Positions 1 through 8,010 are shown, numbered from the stretch's first letter. The stretch: 13,304 nt of DNA from Actinomycetes bacterium (GCA_023389455.1 JAEWEJ010000238.1:1-13304); one strand, 5' to 3'. Notes: generated by a model from the sequence alone, not told the origin. Program-made: numbers and translations.

Positions 1-260
1 ACCGCGTCGACACCGGCGCCCGGCCCCGAGCGCCCGGTCGCCCAGTCCCGCAGCGTCCCGACGCCCACGGGTGCCCCGTCGAGCGCCGCCGACGCCGCCG
101 CGGCGTGCAGCCCCGCCTCGGCACGCACCTCGCGCCACCGCCGACGGAACGCCTCGTGCCAGCGCAGCTCCTCGCACGCCGCCCGGGCCGCGTCGACCGC
201 GTCGCGGACACCCGGCAGGTCCACGAGACCCGCCAGCGCGTCGGCCCCGGACGTGCTCAC
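1..260 (-). CDS. Hypothetical protein, N-terminal part (3' end beyond window)
   Basis: This is a minus-strand reading frame that starts at GTG (260-258) and stays open to the left edge, so only about the first 86 residues are visible. The start overlaps the Nudix stop in a GTGA arrangement (4 bases), which indicates translational coupling and a shared transcript. The visible protein is Ala/Arg-rich and probably helical, with an Arg/Trp-rich stretch (LRWHEAFRRRWREVRAEAG, about residues 34-52) followed by AAAASAALDGAPV. The ASAALDGA segment resembles the S-x-x-I/L-E/D-G turn near the N-terminus of Fic-type proteins, and similar actinobacterial proteins are often labelled 'oxidoreductase'. I cannot assign a function from this fragment. 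The catalytic region of any such family would lie outside the window. Confidence 0.6.
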   Translation of the reverse strand, partial: MSTSGADALAGLVDLPGVRDAVDAARAACEELRWHEAFRRRWREVRAEAGLHAAAASAALDGAPVGVGTLRDWATGRSGPGAGVDA

Positions 261-736
261 GCCGTGAACTCGGCCTCGCCCCGCGCCGGCAGCGCGGCCG
301 CCACGCGCGCGACCATGTCCGCCGGCATCGGCGGCAGGTCGTCCAGGTCGAACCAGCCCGCACGGGTGTTCTCGCCGTCCGCGGGGAACGGCTCGCCCGA
401 CACCCAGCGGCACCGGAACGTCAGGTCGAGGTACTGCGACCGGTCACCGTTCTCGTACACCACCGGCCCGACCACGCTCACCTGCGCCAGCCGCTCGGCC
501 ACGGCCTCGACGTCGGCCTCCTCGCGCACCTCGCGCACGGCCGCCACGGCCGGCTCCTCGCCCGGGTCGACGATCCCCGTCACGGGCGTCCACTCCCCCG
601 TGTCGGCACGCCGCACCAGCAGCAGGAGGGGACGCGGGCCGTCCTCGCGCAGCACGACCGCCGTCGCCCCCGGCATCCAGAGCAGGTCGTTCCCGACGCG
701 CTCACGCAGGGCCAGGACGTAGGGCGGTGTGGGCAC
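257..736 (-). CDS. Nudix hydrolase family protein
   Basis: A 159-residue protein, the usual size for a single-domain Nudix enzyme, which hydrolyses a nucleoside diphosphate linked to another group (substrate not predictable here). The Nudix box spans residues 54-76: G54, E60, then R68-E69-V-R-E72-E73-A-D-V, matching GX5EX7REUXEEXGU except that the late Gly is Asp75. The metal-binding glutamates E69, E72 and E73 are intact. Flanking strands fit the fold: GATAVVL (about 23-29) before the box and YLDLTFRCRW (102-111) after it. The start is GTG at 736. There is no Shine-Dalgarno in front of it, but a TAGCAT -10 hexamer lies 7 bases upstream, which suggests a leaderless mRNA. The gene is first of a pair with the overlapping frame to its left and is divergent from the malic enzyme. 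A MutT-like or ADP-ribose/sugar-nucleotide hydrolase is possible; the exact substrate is unknown. Confidence 0.9.
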   Translation of the reverse strand: MPTPPYVLALRERVGNDLLWMPGATAVVLREDGPRPLLLLVRRADTGEWTPVTGIVDPGEEPAVAAVREVREEADVEAVAERLAQVSVVGPVVYENGDRSQYLDLTFRCRWVSGEPFPADGENTRAGWFDLDDLPPMPADMVARVAAALPARGEAEFTA

Positions 737-742
737 CCGGCG

Positions 743-748
743 ATGCTA
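743..748 (-). promoter_or_regulatory. Candidate -10 element for a leaderless Nudix transcript
   Basis: Read on the minus strand the hexamer is TAGCAT, a fit to TANNNT. Its downstream end is 7 bases from the GTG start at 736, so the transcript would begin at or next to the start codon. No convincing -35 is visible at 17-18 bases. The absence of a Shine-Dalgarno supports the reading. Confidence 0.45.
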
Positions 749-818
749 CGCACCGGGTCCGGCGCACACCAGGGCCGCCGGTCGGCGTGGCCACAGGCGG
801 CGCGGACCCGTCCGCGTC

Positions 819-824
819 CACAAT
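819..824 (+). promoter_or_regulatory. Candidate -10 element for a leaderless malic enzyme transcript
   Basis: CACAAT ends 6 bases before the ATG at 831 (gap 825-830), which would place the transcription start on the A of the start codon. No purine-rich Shine-Dalgarno sits in front of this ATG and no good -35 is seen. Support is positional only. Confidence 0.35.
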
Positions 825-830
825 GTCCGC

Positions 831-2282
<1,452 letters not shown>

Positions 2283-2302
2283 CGGGCCGCCCCGCACGCA
2301 CG

Positions 2303-2342
2303 CGACGGGCCCCGCTCCGCGCGTGCGGAGCGGGGCCCGTCG
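2303..2342. terminator. Bidirectional hairpin terminator between convergent genes
   Basis: A perfect 18-bp stem (2303-2320 with 2325-2342) closes on the 4-base loop GCGT. It lies 20 bases after the malic enzyme stop and 7 bases beyond the stop of the convergent permease gene, so it can end both transcripts. There is no U-tract, as is common in high-GC actinobacteria. Confidence 0.9.
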
Positions 2343-2349
2343 TGGTGGC

Positions 2350-3282
2350 TCAGCCCTTGACAGAGCCGAGCATGATGCCGGACACGAAGTACCGCTGGAC
2401 GAACGGGTAGATGCACAGGATCGGGATGATCGTGAGGATCATCGTCACGGCCTGGATGTTCGCCGAGATCGCCTCCTTGGTGGAGCCGGCCGCGGCCGCC
2501 CCCTGGGAGGCTGTCGACGAGGCACCCGCGATCATGTTGCGCAGGTACAGCGTGACGGGGAACAGCTCCTGCTTGTCCATGTAGAGGAACGCGGCGAACC
2601 AGTCGTTCCAGATCGCGACCGAGTAGAAGAGGATCATCGTCGCGATGACCGCCTTCGACAGCGGCAGCACGATCCGCCGGAAGATCCCCCACCAGCCGAG
2701 CCCGTCGATCTGCGCGGCCTCCTCGAGCTCCTGCGGGAGGTTCTCGAAGAAGGACTTCATGACGAGCAGGTTGAACACCGAGATCGCGCCCGGCAGGACG
2801 ACCGCCCACATCGTGTTCTTGAGCCCCAGCGTCTGGATGAGCACGTAGTTCGGGATCAGGCCGCCGTTGAAGAACATCGTGAACACGGCGATGCCGATCA
2901 GGACGCTCCGGCCGCGCAGGTGCTTCTTCGCCAGCACGAACGCCAGGAGCGTGGTGAGCACCATCGCGATCGTGGTCCCGACGAGCGTGTAGACCACGGT
3001 GTTGCGGTACGACGTCCAGAACAGGTCGTTCGCGATGACGACCTTGTACGTGTCGAGGTTGAAGCCGATCGGCCAGGCGTTGACCAGGCCCGCCTTGACG
3101 GCACCGGCGCTGCTGAACGACTGCGCGAGCACCGTGACGAACGGGTACAGCATGAAACCGCACAGCACCACGAGGAACGTGCCGTTGAACCAGGTGAAGG
3201 CCTTGTAGCCCTTCGAGTCCCGGGGGCCGACGGACTTGCCCGCCCCGACCTCCGGGCTCGCCGTGAGGGCGCTCTGAGTCAC
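2350..3282 (-). CDS. Carbohydrate ABC transporter permease, LplC/YtcP type
   Basis: A membrane-spanning subunit of a sugar ABC importer (MalG-like, CUT1 class), 310 residues. Hydrophobic segments lie at about 34-54, 92-118, 126-148, 156-175, 211-231 and 277-297, giving six helices. The EAA loop that contacts the ATPase is clear: EEAAQIDGLGWWGIFRRIVL, residues 187-206. The extended loop rich in Ala/Ser/Gly (about 251-270) between helices 5 and 6 is characteristic of LplC-like permeases. The start is GTG at 3282, overlapping the TGA of the upstream permease by 4 bases (GTGA), so the two subunits are translationally coupled. Longer upstream in-frame starts would run back through the neighbouring gene and are rejected. 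It is the last gene of the operon. The substrate is probably an oligosaccharide, not identifiable from this subunit. Confidence 0.93.
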   Translation of the reverse strand: MTQSALTASPEVGAGKSVGPRDSKGYKAFTWFNGTFLVVLCGFMLYPFVTVLAQSFSSAGAVKAGLVNAWPIGFNLDTYKVVIANDLFWTSYRNTVVYTLVGTTIAMVLTTLLAFVLAKKHLRGRSVLIGIAVFTMFFNGGLIPNYVLIQTLGLKNTMWAVVLPGAISVFNLLVMKSFFENLPQELEEAAQIDGLGWWGIFRRIVLPLSKAVIATMILFYSVAIWNDWFAAFLYMDKQELFPVTLYLRNMIAGASSTASQGAAAAGSTKEAISANIQAVTMILTIIPILCIYPFVQRYFVSGIMLGSVKG

Positions 3283-4292
3283 CACAGGCTTGCTCCCACC
3301 ACTCGTCGCGACAGGAAGTTCGCGGAGAGGATCATCACGAGGCCGATGATCGCCTGGAACAGGCCGATGGCCGTCGCGTAGCTGAAGTTGTTGGACACCA
3401 GGCCCACCCGGTACAGGTACGTCGAGACGACGTCCCCGGTGGCGTACGTCAAGGGGTTGTACAGGAGGAGGACCTTCTCGAACCCGACGTTGAGGAACAG
3501 GCCGATGTTGAGGATGAGCAGCGTGATCATCGTCGGCCGGATGCCCGGCAGGGTCACGTGCCAGGTCTGGCGCCACCGGCCGGCACCGTCGATGCGGGCG
3601 GCCTCGTACAGGGAGGCGTCGACGGTCGTCAGGGCCGCGAGGTAGAGGATCGTGCCCCATCCGACGGTCTGCCAGATCTCCGACCCGACGTACACCGTGC
3701 GGAACCACTCCGCGCGCTGCAGGAACGGGATCGCGTCGCCGCCCATCGCCTCGATGATCTGGTTCACGGTGCCCTGCAGCGACAGCAGCTGCATCACCAT
3801 GCCGACCACGATGACGACGGACAGGAAGTGCGGGAGGTACGAGATGGACTGGACGACCCGCTTGAAGGCCGTCTTGCGGACCTCGTTCAGCAGGAGGGCC
3901 AGGACGATCGGCAGAGGGAAGCAGAACAGCAGCGTCAGGCCACCGAGGATGACGGTGTTGCCGAAGACGTTCCAGAAGTTCGGGTCGTTGAGGAACAGCT
4001 CGACATAGCGCATGCCGACCCACTCGTCACCGATGATGCTGCCGCCGGGCCGGAAACGGCGGAAGGCGATGATGTTGCCGAACATCGGCACGTACCGGAA
4101 GACGATCAGGAACAGCACCGGCAGCAGCGCCATCGCGTACAGCACCCAGTCGCGGCGCAGCGTCTGCCGCCAGTCGATCTTCCGGGTCCGTCGTGCCTCG
4201 CCCTGCCCACCCGTGCCCGGTGGCGCCAGTGGGGCGGGGGGCACCTCGATCTGCGTCGCGACCGTGCGGCCGGTCGCGTGAGCTGCGCTCAT
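3279..4292 (-). CDS. Carbohydrate ABC transporter permease, LplB type
   Basis: Partner permease (MalF-like), 337 residues. A cytoplasmic N-terminal tail of about 45 residues rich in Pro and basic residues is followed by six helices, beginning with WVLYAMALLPVLFLIVF (about 49-65). The next part, RYVPMFGNIIAFRRF, is a hallmark of the LplB/YteP family. The EAA loop is YEAARIDGAGRWRQTWHVTL (about 234-253). The ATG at 4292 has an excellent ribosome site, AAGGAG, about 7 bases upstream. It follows the lipoprotein gene after an 84-base gap that holds a hairpin and overlaps the LplC-type gene at its 3' end. No ATP-binding subunit is encoded nearby. In actinobacteria such importers commonly use a shared ATPase (MsiK), which is the likely arrangement here by inference. 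Confidence 0.94.
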   Translation of the reverse strand: MSAAHATGRTVATQIEVPPAPLAPPGTGGQGEARRTRKIDWRQTLRRDWVLYAMALLPVLFLIVFRYVPMFGNIIAFRRFRPGGSIIGDEWVGMRYVELFLNDPNFWNVFGNTVILGGLTLLFCFPLPIVLALLLNEVRKTAFKRVVQSISYLPHFLSVVIVVGMVMQLLSLQGTVNQIIEAMGGDAIPFLQRAEWFRTVYVGSEIWQTVGWGTILYLAALTTVDASLYEAARIDGAGRWRQTWHVTLPGIRPTMITLLILNIGLFLNVGFEKVLLLYNPLTYATGDVVSTYLYRVGLVSNNFSYATAIGLFQAIIGLVMILSANFLSRRVVGASLW

Positions 4293-4323
4293 GTCTCACT
4301 CCTTCGTGAGCGGGTCGGTGGCC

Positions 4324-4357
4324 CGGTGGGCCGGCCCCCGCAGGGACCGGCCCACCG
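4324..4357 (-). terminator. Intra-operon hairpin (possible partial terminator or mRNA stabiliser)
   Basis: A perfect 11-bp stem (4324-4334 with 4347-4357) sits between the lipoprotein stop and the first permease ribosome site. It has no U-tract. Such hairpins between binding-protein and permease genes are known to make the binding protein more abundant than the permeases, by attenuation or by protecting the upstream mRNA. That role here is inferred from position. Confidence 0.6.
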
Positions 4358-4376
4358 TGCCGTGTCGAGCGTCGGC

Positions 4377-6050
4377 TCAGCCGTTGTCCTCGGCGCGCTC
4401 ACGAGCGCCGTTGATGAGATCCATGTAGTTCGCCAGCCCCTGACCCTCGAGCTGGGTCACGAAGGAGTCCCACTCGGACAGGTCGCGCTGCCCGAGGATG
4501 AACTCGAGCGTGGCGGTGTCGACGGTGTCCTTCAGCGGCGTCCCGAGCAGCGACGACTGCTCGAGGTCCGCCTCGTCGAGCGGCGCCCGCGGGAACGGGT
4601 CGCGCGGCGTGCGCGTCGACTGGACCGAGTCGATGTAGTCGACGAACGCCGGGACGTTGTACGACTCCTTCAGCTCACGCGACTCGGTCGACCCGGCGAA
4701 GACGTCGTTGGCGAACCCGAGGTCCTTCTTCAGGTCGATCGTGCCGGACGGGTTGAGGTTGAGGCCCGCGAACTTGATGTCGGGCTGCAGCGTGTAGGTG
4801 CCCTCGGCGTCCTTGGTGTAGTGCTCGCCCTCGACGCCCCACTGGATCATCTCGCGGGCGTCCGGGTTGTAGTACAGCCAGTCCGTGAAGTGCAGCATGT
4901 CGCAGAAGTTGGGGTCGTTGACCGCGTCCTGGGTCAGCATGAAGCCGTTCCAGAAGTTGCGGGGCTCGACGACCATGCCGGCCGGGCCGCCCGGGGGCGC
5001 GATCTGCACGAGCTCGAAGTCCGTGACGCCGGCGGCCTCGAGGGCCGTCGAGAACTCCTGGACCGTCCACGAGCCGCCCGACGCGGCGAAGACCTTCTCC
5101 GCGGCGAACTTCTCGGTCACCGTGCCACCGCCGTCGTTGGACGCCGTGAACGACTCGGTGTCGAGCAGACCCGTCTCGGCCAGCCCGTTGAAGTACGTGA
5201 CCATGTCCTTGTAGCCGTCGGTCGTCGCGGCGTACACGAACTCACCGGCGTCCTCGTCCCACCAGGCGCCGTTGCCGAAGCCCCAGCCGCCGACCGTCCC
5301 GAACGCGTGGGCGGCGTAGTTGATCATCGACTGGCCCTCGAACCCGTCGGCCAGCGGCTGGCTGTCGGGGTACTTGGCCTTGATGAGCTCGAGGCCCTCC
5401 TGCAGGTCCTCCCACGTCTCGGGGGCCGGGGCGCCCACCTCGTCGAAGACGTCCTTGCGGATGATGAGCGTGAAGACCGGGACGGAGACCTCCTGGAGGC
5501 CCGGGGTCATGTAGTACTTGCCGTCGGCCTGCCGCAGGTTGTCGATCATGTCGCCCAGCTCCCACTCCTCCACGTACTTCTGGAAGTTGGGCATGTAGTC
5601 GACGTAGTCGCTCAGCGGCACCACGGCGCCGGAGGCCGCGAACTGACGCTCGTCACCGGTGTAGACGAGCGGGATGATCTGCGGCGCGTCGCCGGCGCTG
5701 ATCAGCAGGCTGGTCTTCTCCTTGGCGTCGCTGAACGGGATGTTCGTCAGCTTCAGCTTGACGTTGGTGCGCTCCTCGACCTCGTCGAAGAACTCCCAGG
5801 TGTCGGTGATCGGGTAGTCGGCCCAGTCCGTCCACAGCAGCGAGAACTCCCGCGGCTCGGCGGCCTTCCACTGCTCGTCCGCGACGCTCTCCGTGGAGCA
5901 CTCGAGCTCCGCGCTCTCGCCCTCGGCGGAGGTCGAGCCGCCGTCGCCGCCGCCGCAGGCGGCGAGCGCGAGCGCACCCACCACCGTCAGCGCCCCCGCG
6001 GCACGCGCCTTGCGCGACCGCCGTCCTGCCAGATGTCCCGCACGTGCCAT
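4377..6050 (-). CDS. Extracellular solute-binding lipoprotein of the sugar ABC importer
   Basis: Family 1 (LplA-like) solute-binding protein, 557 residues, expected to be anchored outside the membrane and to deliver a carbohydrate to the two permeases encoded downstream. A basic n-region (GRRSRKAR) precedes a hydrophobic core and a lipobox LALAAC, so Cys32 is the predicted lipidated residue; a GGGDGG/Ser-rich tether follows. The mature domain has the Trp/Tyr-rich features expected of a sugar binder (FSLLWTDWADYP at 69-80, VGGWGFGNGAWWDED at 253-267), and FTLIIRKDVFDEVGAPAPETWEDL (193-216, quoted in two parts: FTLIIRKDVFDE and VGAPAPETWEDL) is a typical hinge-region motif. I chose ATG at 6050 because GAGGAG lies 7-8 bases upstream and the signal peptide begins normally; an upstream in-frame start at 6116 would add 22 residues without a ribosome site. 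The substrate is unknown. Confidence 0.94.
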   Translation of the reverse strand: MARAGHLAGRRSRKARAAGALTVVGALALAACGGGDGGSTSAEGESAELECSTESVADEQWKAAEPREFSLLWTDWADYPITDTWEFFDEVEERTNVKLKLTNIPFSDAKEKTSLLISAGDAPQIIPLVYTGDERQFAASGAVVPLSDYVDYMPNFQKYVEEWELGDMIDNLRQADGKYYMTPGLQEVSVPVFTLIIRKDVFDEVGAPAPETWEDLQEGLELIKAKYPDSQPLADGFEGQSMINYAAHAFGTVGGWGFGNGAWWDEDAGEFVYAATTDGYKDMVTYFNGLAETGLLDTESFTASNDGGGTVTEKFAAEKVFAASGGSWTVQEFSTALEAAGVTDFELVQIAPPGGPAGMVVEPRNFWNGFMLTQDAVNDPNFCDMLHFTDWLYYNPDAREMIQWGVEGEHYTKDAEGTYTLQPDIKFAGLNLNPSGTIDLKKDLGFANDVFAGSTESRELKESYNVPAFVDYIDSVQSTRTPRDPFPRAPLDEADLEQSSLLGTPLKDTVDTATLEFILGQRDLSEWDSFVTQLEGQGLANYMDLINGARERAEDNG

Positions 6051-6065
6051 CAGGGCTCTCCTCTT

Positions 6066-6164
6066 CGAGATCCGGTCCCAGGCGACGACCCGGGTGTTGG
6101 AGCAGGGAACGAGCACCGGCCACGCCGCGGGCCTGCCGCCGCATCACCGGCCCGCCGGATCTCG
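6066..6164 (-). promoter_or_regulatory. Structured 5' leader with 10-bp closing stem next to the ribosome site
   Basis: CGAGATCCGG (minus, 6164-6155) is perfectly complementary to CCGGATCTCG (minus, 6075-6066), which ends two bases before AGAGGAG of the lipoprotein gene. A second stem, CGGGCC with GGCCCG (6154-6149 with 6133-6128), stacks directly inside it. This could set access to the ribosome site or protect the mRNA. It matches no riboswitch class that I recognise. Confidence 0.35.
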
Positions 6165-6183
6165 GCCACGTCGCCGGAATCCG

Positions 6184-6222
6184 CCAGGATTATCGACACA
6201 TGTACCAGGATTAACGATACAT
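6184..6222 (-). promoter_or_regulatory. Tandem 18-base direct repeats, candidate operator of the importer operon
   Basis: CCAGGATTATCGACACAT (6184-6201) and CCAGGATTAACGATACAT (6205-6222) match at 16 of 18 positions and start exactly 21 bases apart, two helical turns. Each contains a TTA-x-CG-A core, with an imperfect TA-N-CG-N-TA dyad in the second copy. They lie just downstream of the predicted transcription start, which suits a repressor. The geometry also resembles tandem half-sites of AraC-type regulators. No regulator gene is in the window. Confidence 0.6.
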
Positions 6223-6238
6223 CCGCCGCTGTGCGGGG

Positions 6239-6268
6239 ACGCTAGGCGGCGCGGCACGGCCCCGTCAA
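6239..6268 (-). promoter_or_regulatory. Sigma-70-type promoter of the sugar importer operon
   Basis: On the minus strand TTGACG (6268-6263) and TAGCGT (6244-6239) are separated by 18 bases. This is the best-matching promoter in the window. Transcription should begin near 6232, leaving a leader of about 180 bases before the lipoprotein ATG. Confidence 0.7.
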
Positions 6269-6413
6269 GAACCTGCGATAACGAACGGATGACGACCTGG
6301 CGTGGGATCGCTCCCCCGGGCGGAACACACCGAAATGCGCAGGGCGTCCCGACCCCCTGCTGCCTGCCTGCGGGCACGTGCGGCGCGCCCTGCGGCCGCG
6401 TCCGGGCACGACG

Positions 6414-6446
6414 ACGCCGCCGTCGCGCCAGGCACGACGGCGGCGT
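6414..6446 (-). terminator. Hairpin terminator of the OFA transporter operon
   Basis: A perfect 12-bp stem (6414-6425 with 6435-6446) with a 9-base loop begins 13 bases beyond the small-subunit stop codon. There is no U-tract. Confidence 0.75.
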
Positions 6447-6459
6447 GGTCCCGCGAGGG

Positions 6460-6615
6460 TCAGCCGAAGAGCGCGGACGCCTTCAGCACGGTCTGGGCGA
6501 TCCCGTAGACGAGGAAGGAACCGACCACGACCCACAGGGCGAGCGCCATGACGCGCACCGCCCCGGGGCCGGCCGCGGTGGGCGAGGTCGCGTCGTGCTG
6601 CTGCGTGCCGGTCAT
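6460..6615 (-). CDS. Small single-helix subunit of the OFA-type MFS transporter
   Basis: A 51-residue protein: a hydrophilic N-terminus rich in Thr/Ala/Pro (1-20), one membrane helix (about 22-42, VMALALWVVVGSFLVYGIAQ) and a short tail TVLKASALFG. Its ATG shares a base with the transporter stop (TGATG), so it is expected to be translated by reinitiation. A short helix protein with a Y-G-x-x-Q-T-x-x-K-A-x-A-L-F ending, placed directly after an OFA-family transporter, matches what databases call 'MFS transporter small subunit'. I recognise this family from its tail motif and context. Its biochemical role is not well defined; it may help stabilise or target the carrier. It is small but the coupling and motif make it a real gene. 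Confidence 0.85.
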   Translation of the reverse strand: MTGTQQHDATSPTAAGPGAVRVMALALWVVVGSFLVYGIAQTVLKASALFG

Positions 6616-7988
6616 CAGGACTCCTCGGTGGTCGCGCCGACCACGACGGGCTCGGCGACAGGTGCGGTGGGGACGGCATCCGGCTCGTGGAAACGGGCCG
6701 CAACGGGCCTGACCAGCATGTTCGCGATGAACCCGACCACCAGGACGCCGCACATCGTCACGAGCGACGGCAGGTACAGCTCCGCCCCGGTGACGCCCTG
6801 CGCCGCGCGGGCGTCGGCGATGCCGTTGACGATCAACGGCCCGGCGATGCCGGCGGCGGACCACGCCGTCAGCAGCCGGCCGTGGATCGCCCCGACCTCG
6901 AGCTGGCCGAACAGGTCCTTCAGGTAGGCGGGGATCGTGGCGAACCCGCCGCCGTAGAAGCTGACGATGACGAACGTCAGGCCCACGAACAGCCCGACGG
7001 CGGACGCCCCCATCGCCGCGAGGCACCCGTACAGCGCTGCCCCGACGCCCAGGTACATGACGTACGTGCGCTTGCGGCCGAGCTTGTCCGACGTCGTCGA
7101 CCAGACGAAGCGGCCGCCCATGTTGGCCAGCGAGAGCAGACCGACGAAGCCCGCCGCGGTCGCCGCCGTCACCGCGGGGAAGAAGTCCTGGATCATCGGC
7201 GACGCCTGCTCCAGGATGCCGATGCCCGCCGTCACGTTCGTGAACAGCACGATCCACAGCAGGTAGAACTGCGGCGTGCGGACCGCGTTGTGCACCCGCA
7301 CGTCGGCGTGCGACTGCATGCGGTTGCCGCCGGGCGCGGGCGGGGTCCAGCCCTCGGGCCGCCAGCCCGGCGCCGGGACGCGGATCGTCACCGCGCCGCA
7401 CGTCATCAGCACCGCGTACAGCGCCGCCAGCGTCAGCATCGTCGGGACGATGGCCTCGGAGGGCGTGGGCGCGTACGTCTCGAGGAGCTTGGCCGTGAGC
7501 GGGGACGCGACCAGCGCGCCGCCGCCGAAGCCCATGATCGCCAGACCGGTCGCCAGGCCCGGGCGGTCCGGGAACCACTTGATCAGCGTGGAGACGGGCG
7601 AGATGTAGCCGATGCCCAGCCCGATTCCGCCGATGAGGCCGTAGCCCAGGTAGACGACCCACAGCTGGCCGACCGACACGCCGAGCGCGGCGACCAGGAA
7701 GCCCGTCACCCAGCAGACGGTCGACAGCGCCATGGCCTTGCGGGGCCCGTTGCGCTCCATCCACCTGCCGCCGAACGCGGCCGACAGCCCGAGCATCACG
7801 ATCGCCATCGAGAAGATGACCGCGACGGACGTGTGGCTCGTCCCGAACTTCTCGAGCAACGGGTTCTTGAAGACCGAGAAGGCGTACACCTGCCCGATCG
7901 ACAGGTGCACCGCCAGTGCTGCGGGGGGCACGAGCCACCTGTTGTAGCCGCGCGGGGCGATCGTCCGAGTCTTGTCCAGCACCCTCAT
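6615..7988 (-). CDS. OFA-family MFS transporter (oxalate/formate antiporter family)
   Basis: A secondary carrier of 457 residues with twelve predicted helices, expected to move a small carboxylate (oxalate, formate, lactate or a similar acid) across the cytoplasmic membrane. Family features are LSIGQVYAFSVFKNPL (29-44) in helix 1, MFS motif A as GGRWMERNGPRK (73-84), its repeat in the second half GGRFVWSTTSDKLGRKR (291-307), and a central loop GWRPEGWTPPAP (208-219) that is very characteristic of OFA proteins. I chose ATG at 7988 because GGGAGG lies 7 bases upstream and the protein begins in the family style (RVLDKTRTI...YNRWLVPPAAL). A longer open frame reaching 8198 would add 70 non-hydrophobic residues over the promoter region. 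The gene is coupled to the small-subunit gene. DosR-like palindromes lie 73 and 144 bases upstream. Substrate and direction cannot be read from sequence. Confidence 0.92.
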   Translation of the reverse strand: MRVLDKTRTIAPRGYNRWLVPPAALAVHLSIGQVYAFSVFKNPLLEKFGTSHTSVAVIFSMAIVMLGLSAAFGGRWMERNGPRKAMALSTVCWVTGFLVAALGVSVGQLWVVYLGYGLIGGIGLGIGYISPVSTLIKWFPDRPGLATGLAIMGFGGGALVASPLTAKLLETYAPTPSEAIVPTMLTLAALYAVLMTCGAVTIRVPAPGWRPEGWTPPAPGGNRMQSHADVRVHNAVRTPQFYLLWIVLFTNVTAGIGILEQASPMIQDFFPAVTAATAAGFVGLLSLANMGGRFVWSTTSDKLGRKRTYVMYLGVGAALYGCLAAMGASAVGLFVGLTFVIVSFYGGGFATIPAYLKDLFGQLEVGAIHGRLLTAWSAAGIAGPLIVNGIADARAAQGVTGAELYLPSLVTMCGVLVVGFIANMLVRPVAARFHEPDAVPTAPVAEPVVVGATTEES

Positions 7989-8010
7989 CAGGTGTCCTCC
8001 CAGCTCCGTG

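Larger units (their letters stand above)
6051..6459. other. 409-base non-coding region between two minus-strand operons
   Basis: No convincing gene is seen on either strand; open frames here are uncharacteristic Arg/Pro-rich shadows. From right to left it holds the terminator of the OFA operon (6414-6446), about 140 bases in which I see nothing specific, the importer promoter (6239-6268), two direct-repeat operator-like sites (6184-6222) and a leader of about 180 bases with a long inverted repeat (6066-6164) ending next to the ribosome site. The AT-rich patch at 6189-6222 stands out against the GC-rich surroundings, as expected for a control region. Confidence 0.7.

Noticed and set aside
4343..4353. 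GGGACCGGCCC as a further DosR-like box
   Set aside because: Only the left arm matches; the sequence is explained as part of the intra-operon hairpin.
3558..6245. An 895-codon open frame on the plus strand opposite the importer genes
   Set aside because: It is antisense to three well-supported genes, is dominated by Arg, Asp, Val, Leu and His as expected of a GC-rich shadow frame, and has no domain or ribosome site.
6144..6377. A 77-codon minus-strand frame upstream of the lipoprotein gene
   Set aside because: It runs through the predicted promoter and operator repeats, has no ribosome site, and its composition is unremarkable.
6339..6393. 8-base inverted repeat GCAGGGCG/CGCCCTGC
   Set aside because: The 39-base separation and GC-rich content make chance pairing likely, and no gene context calls for it.
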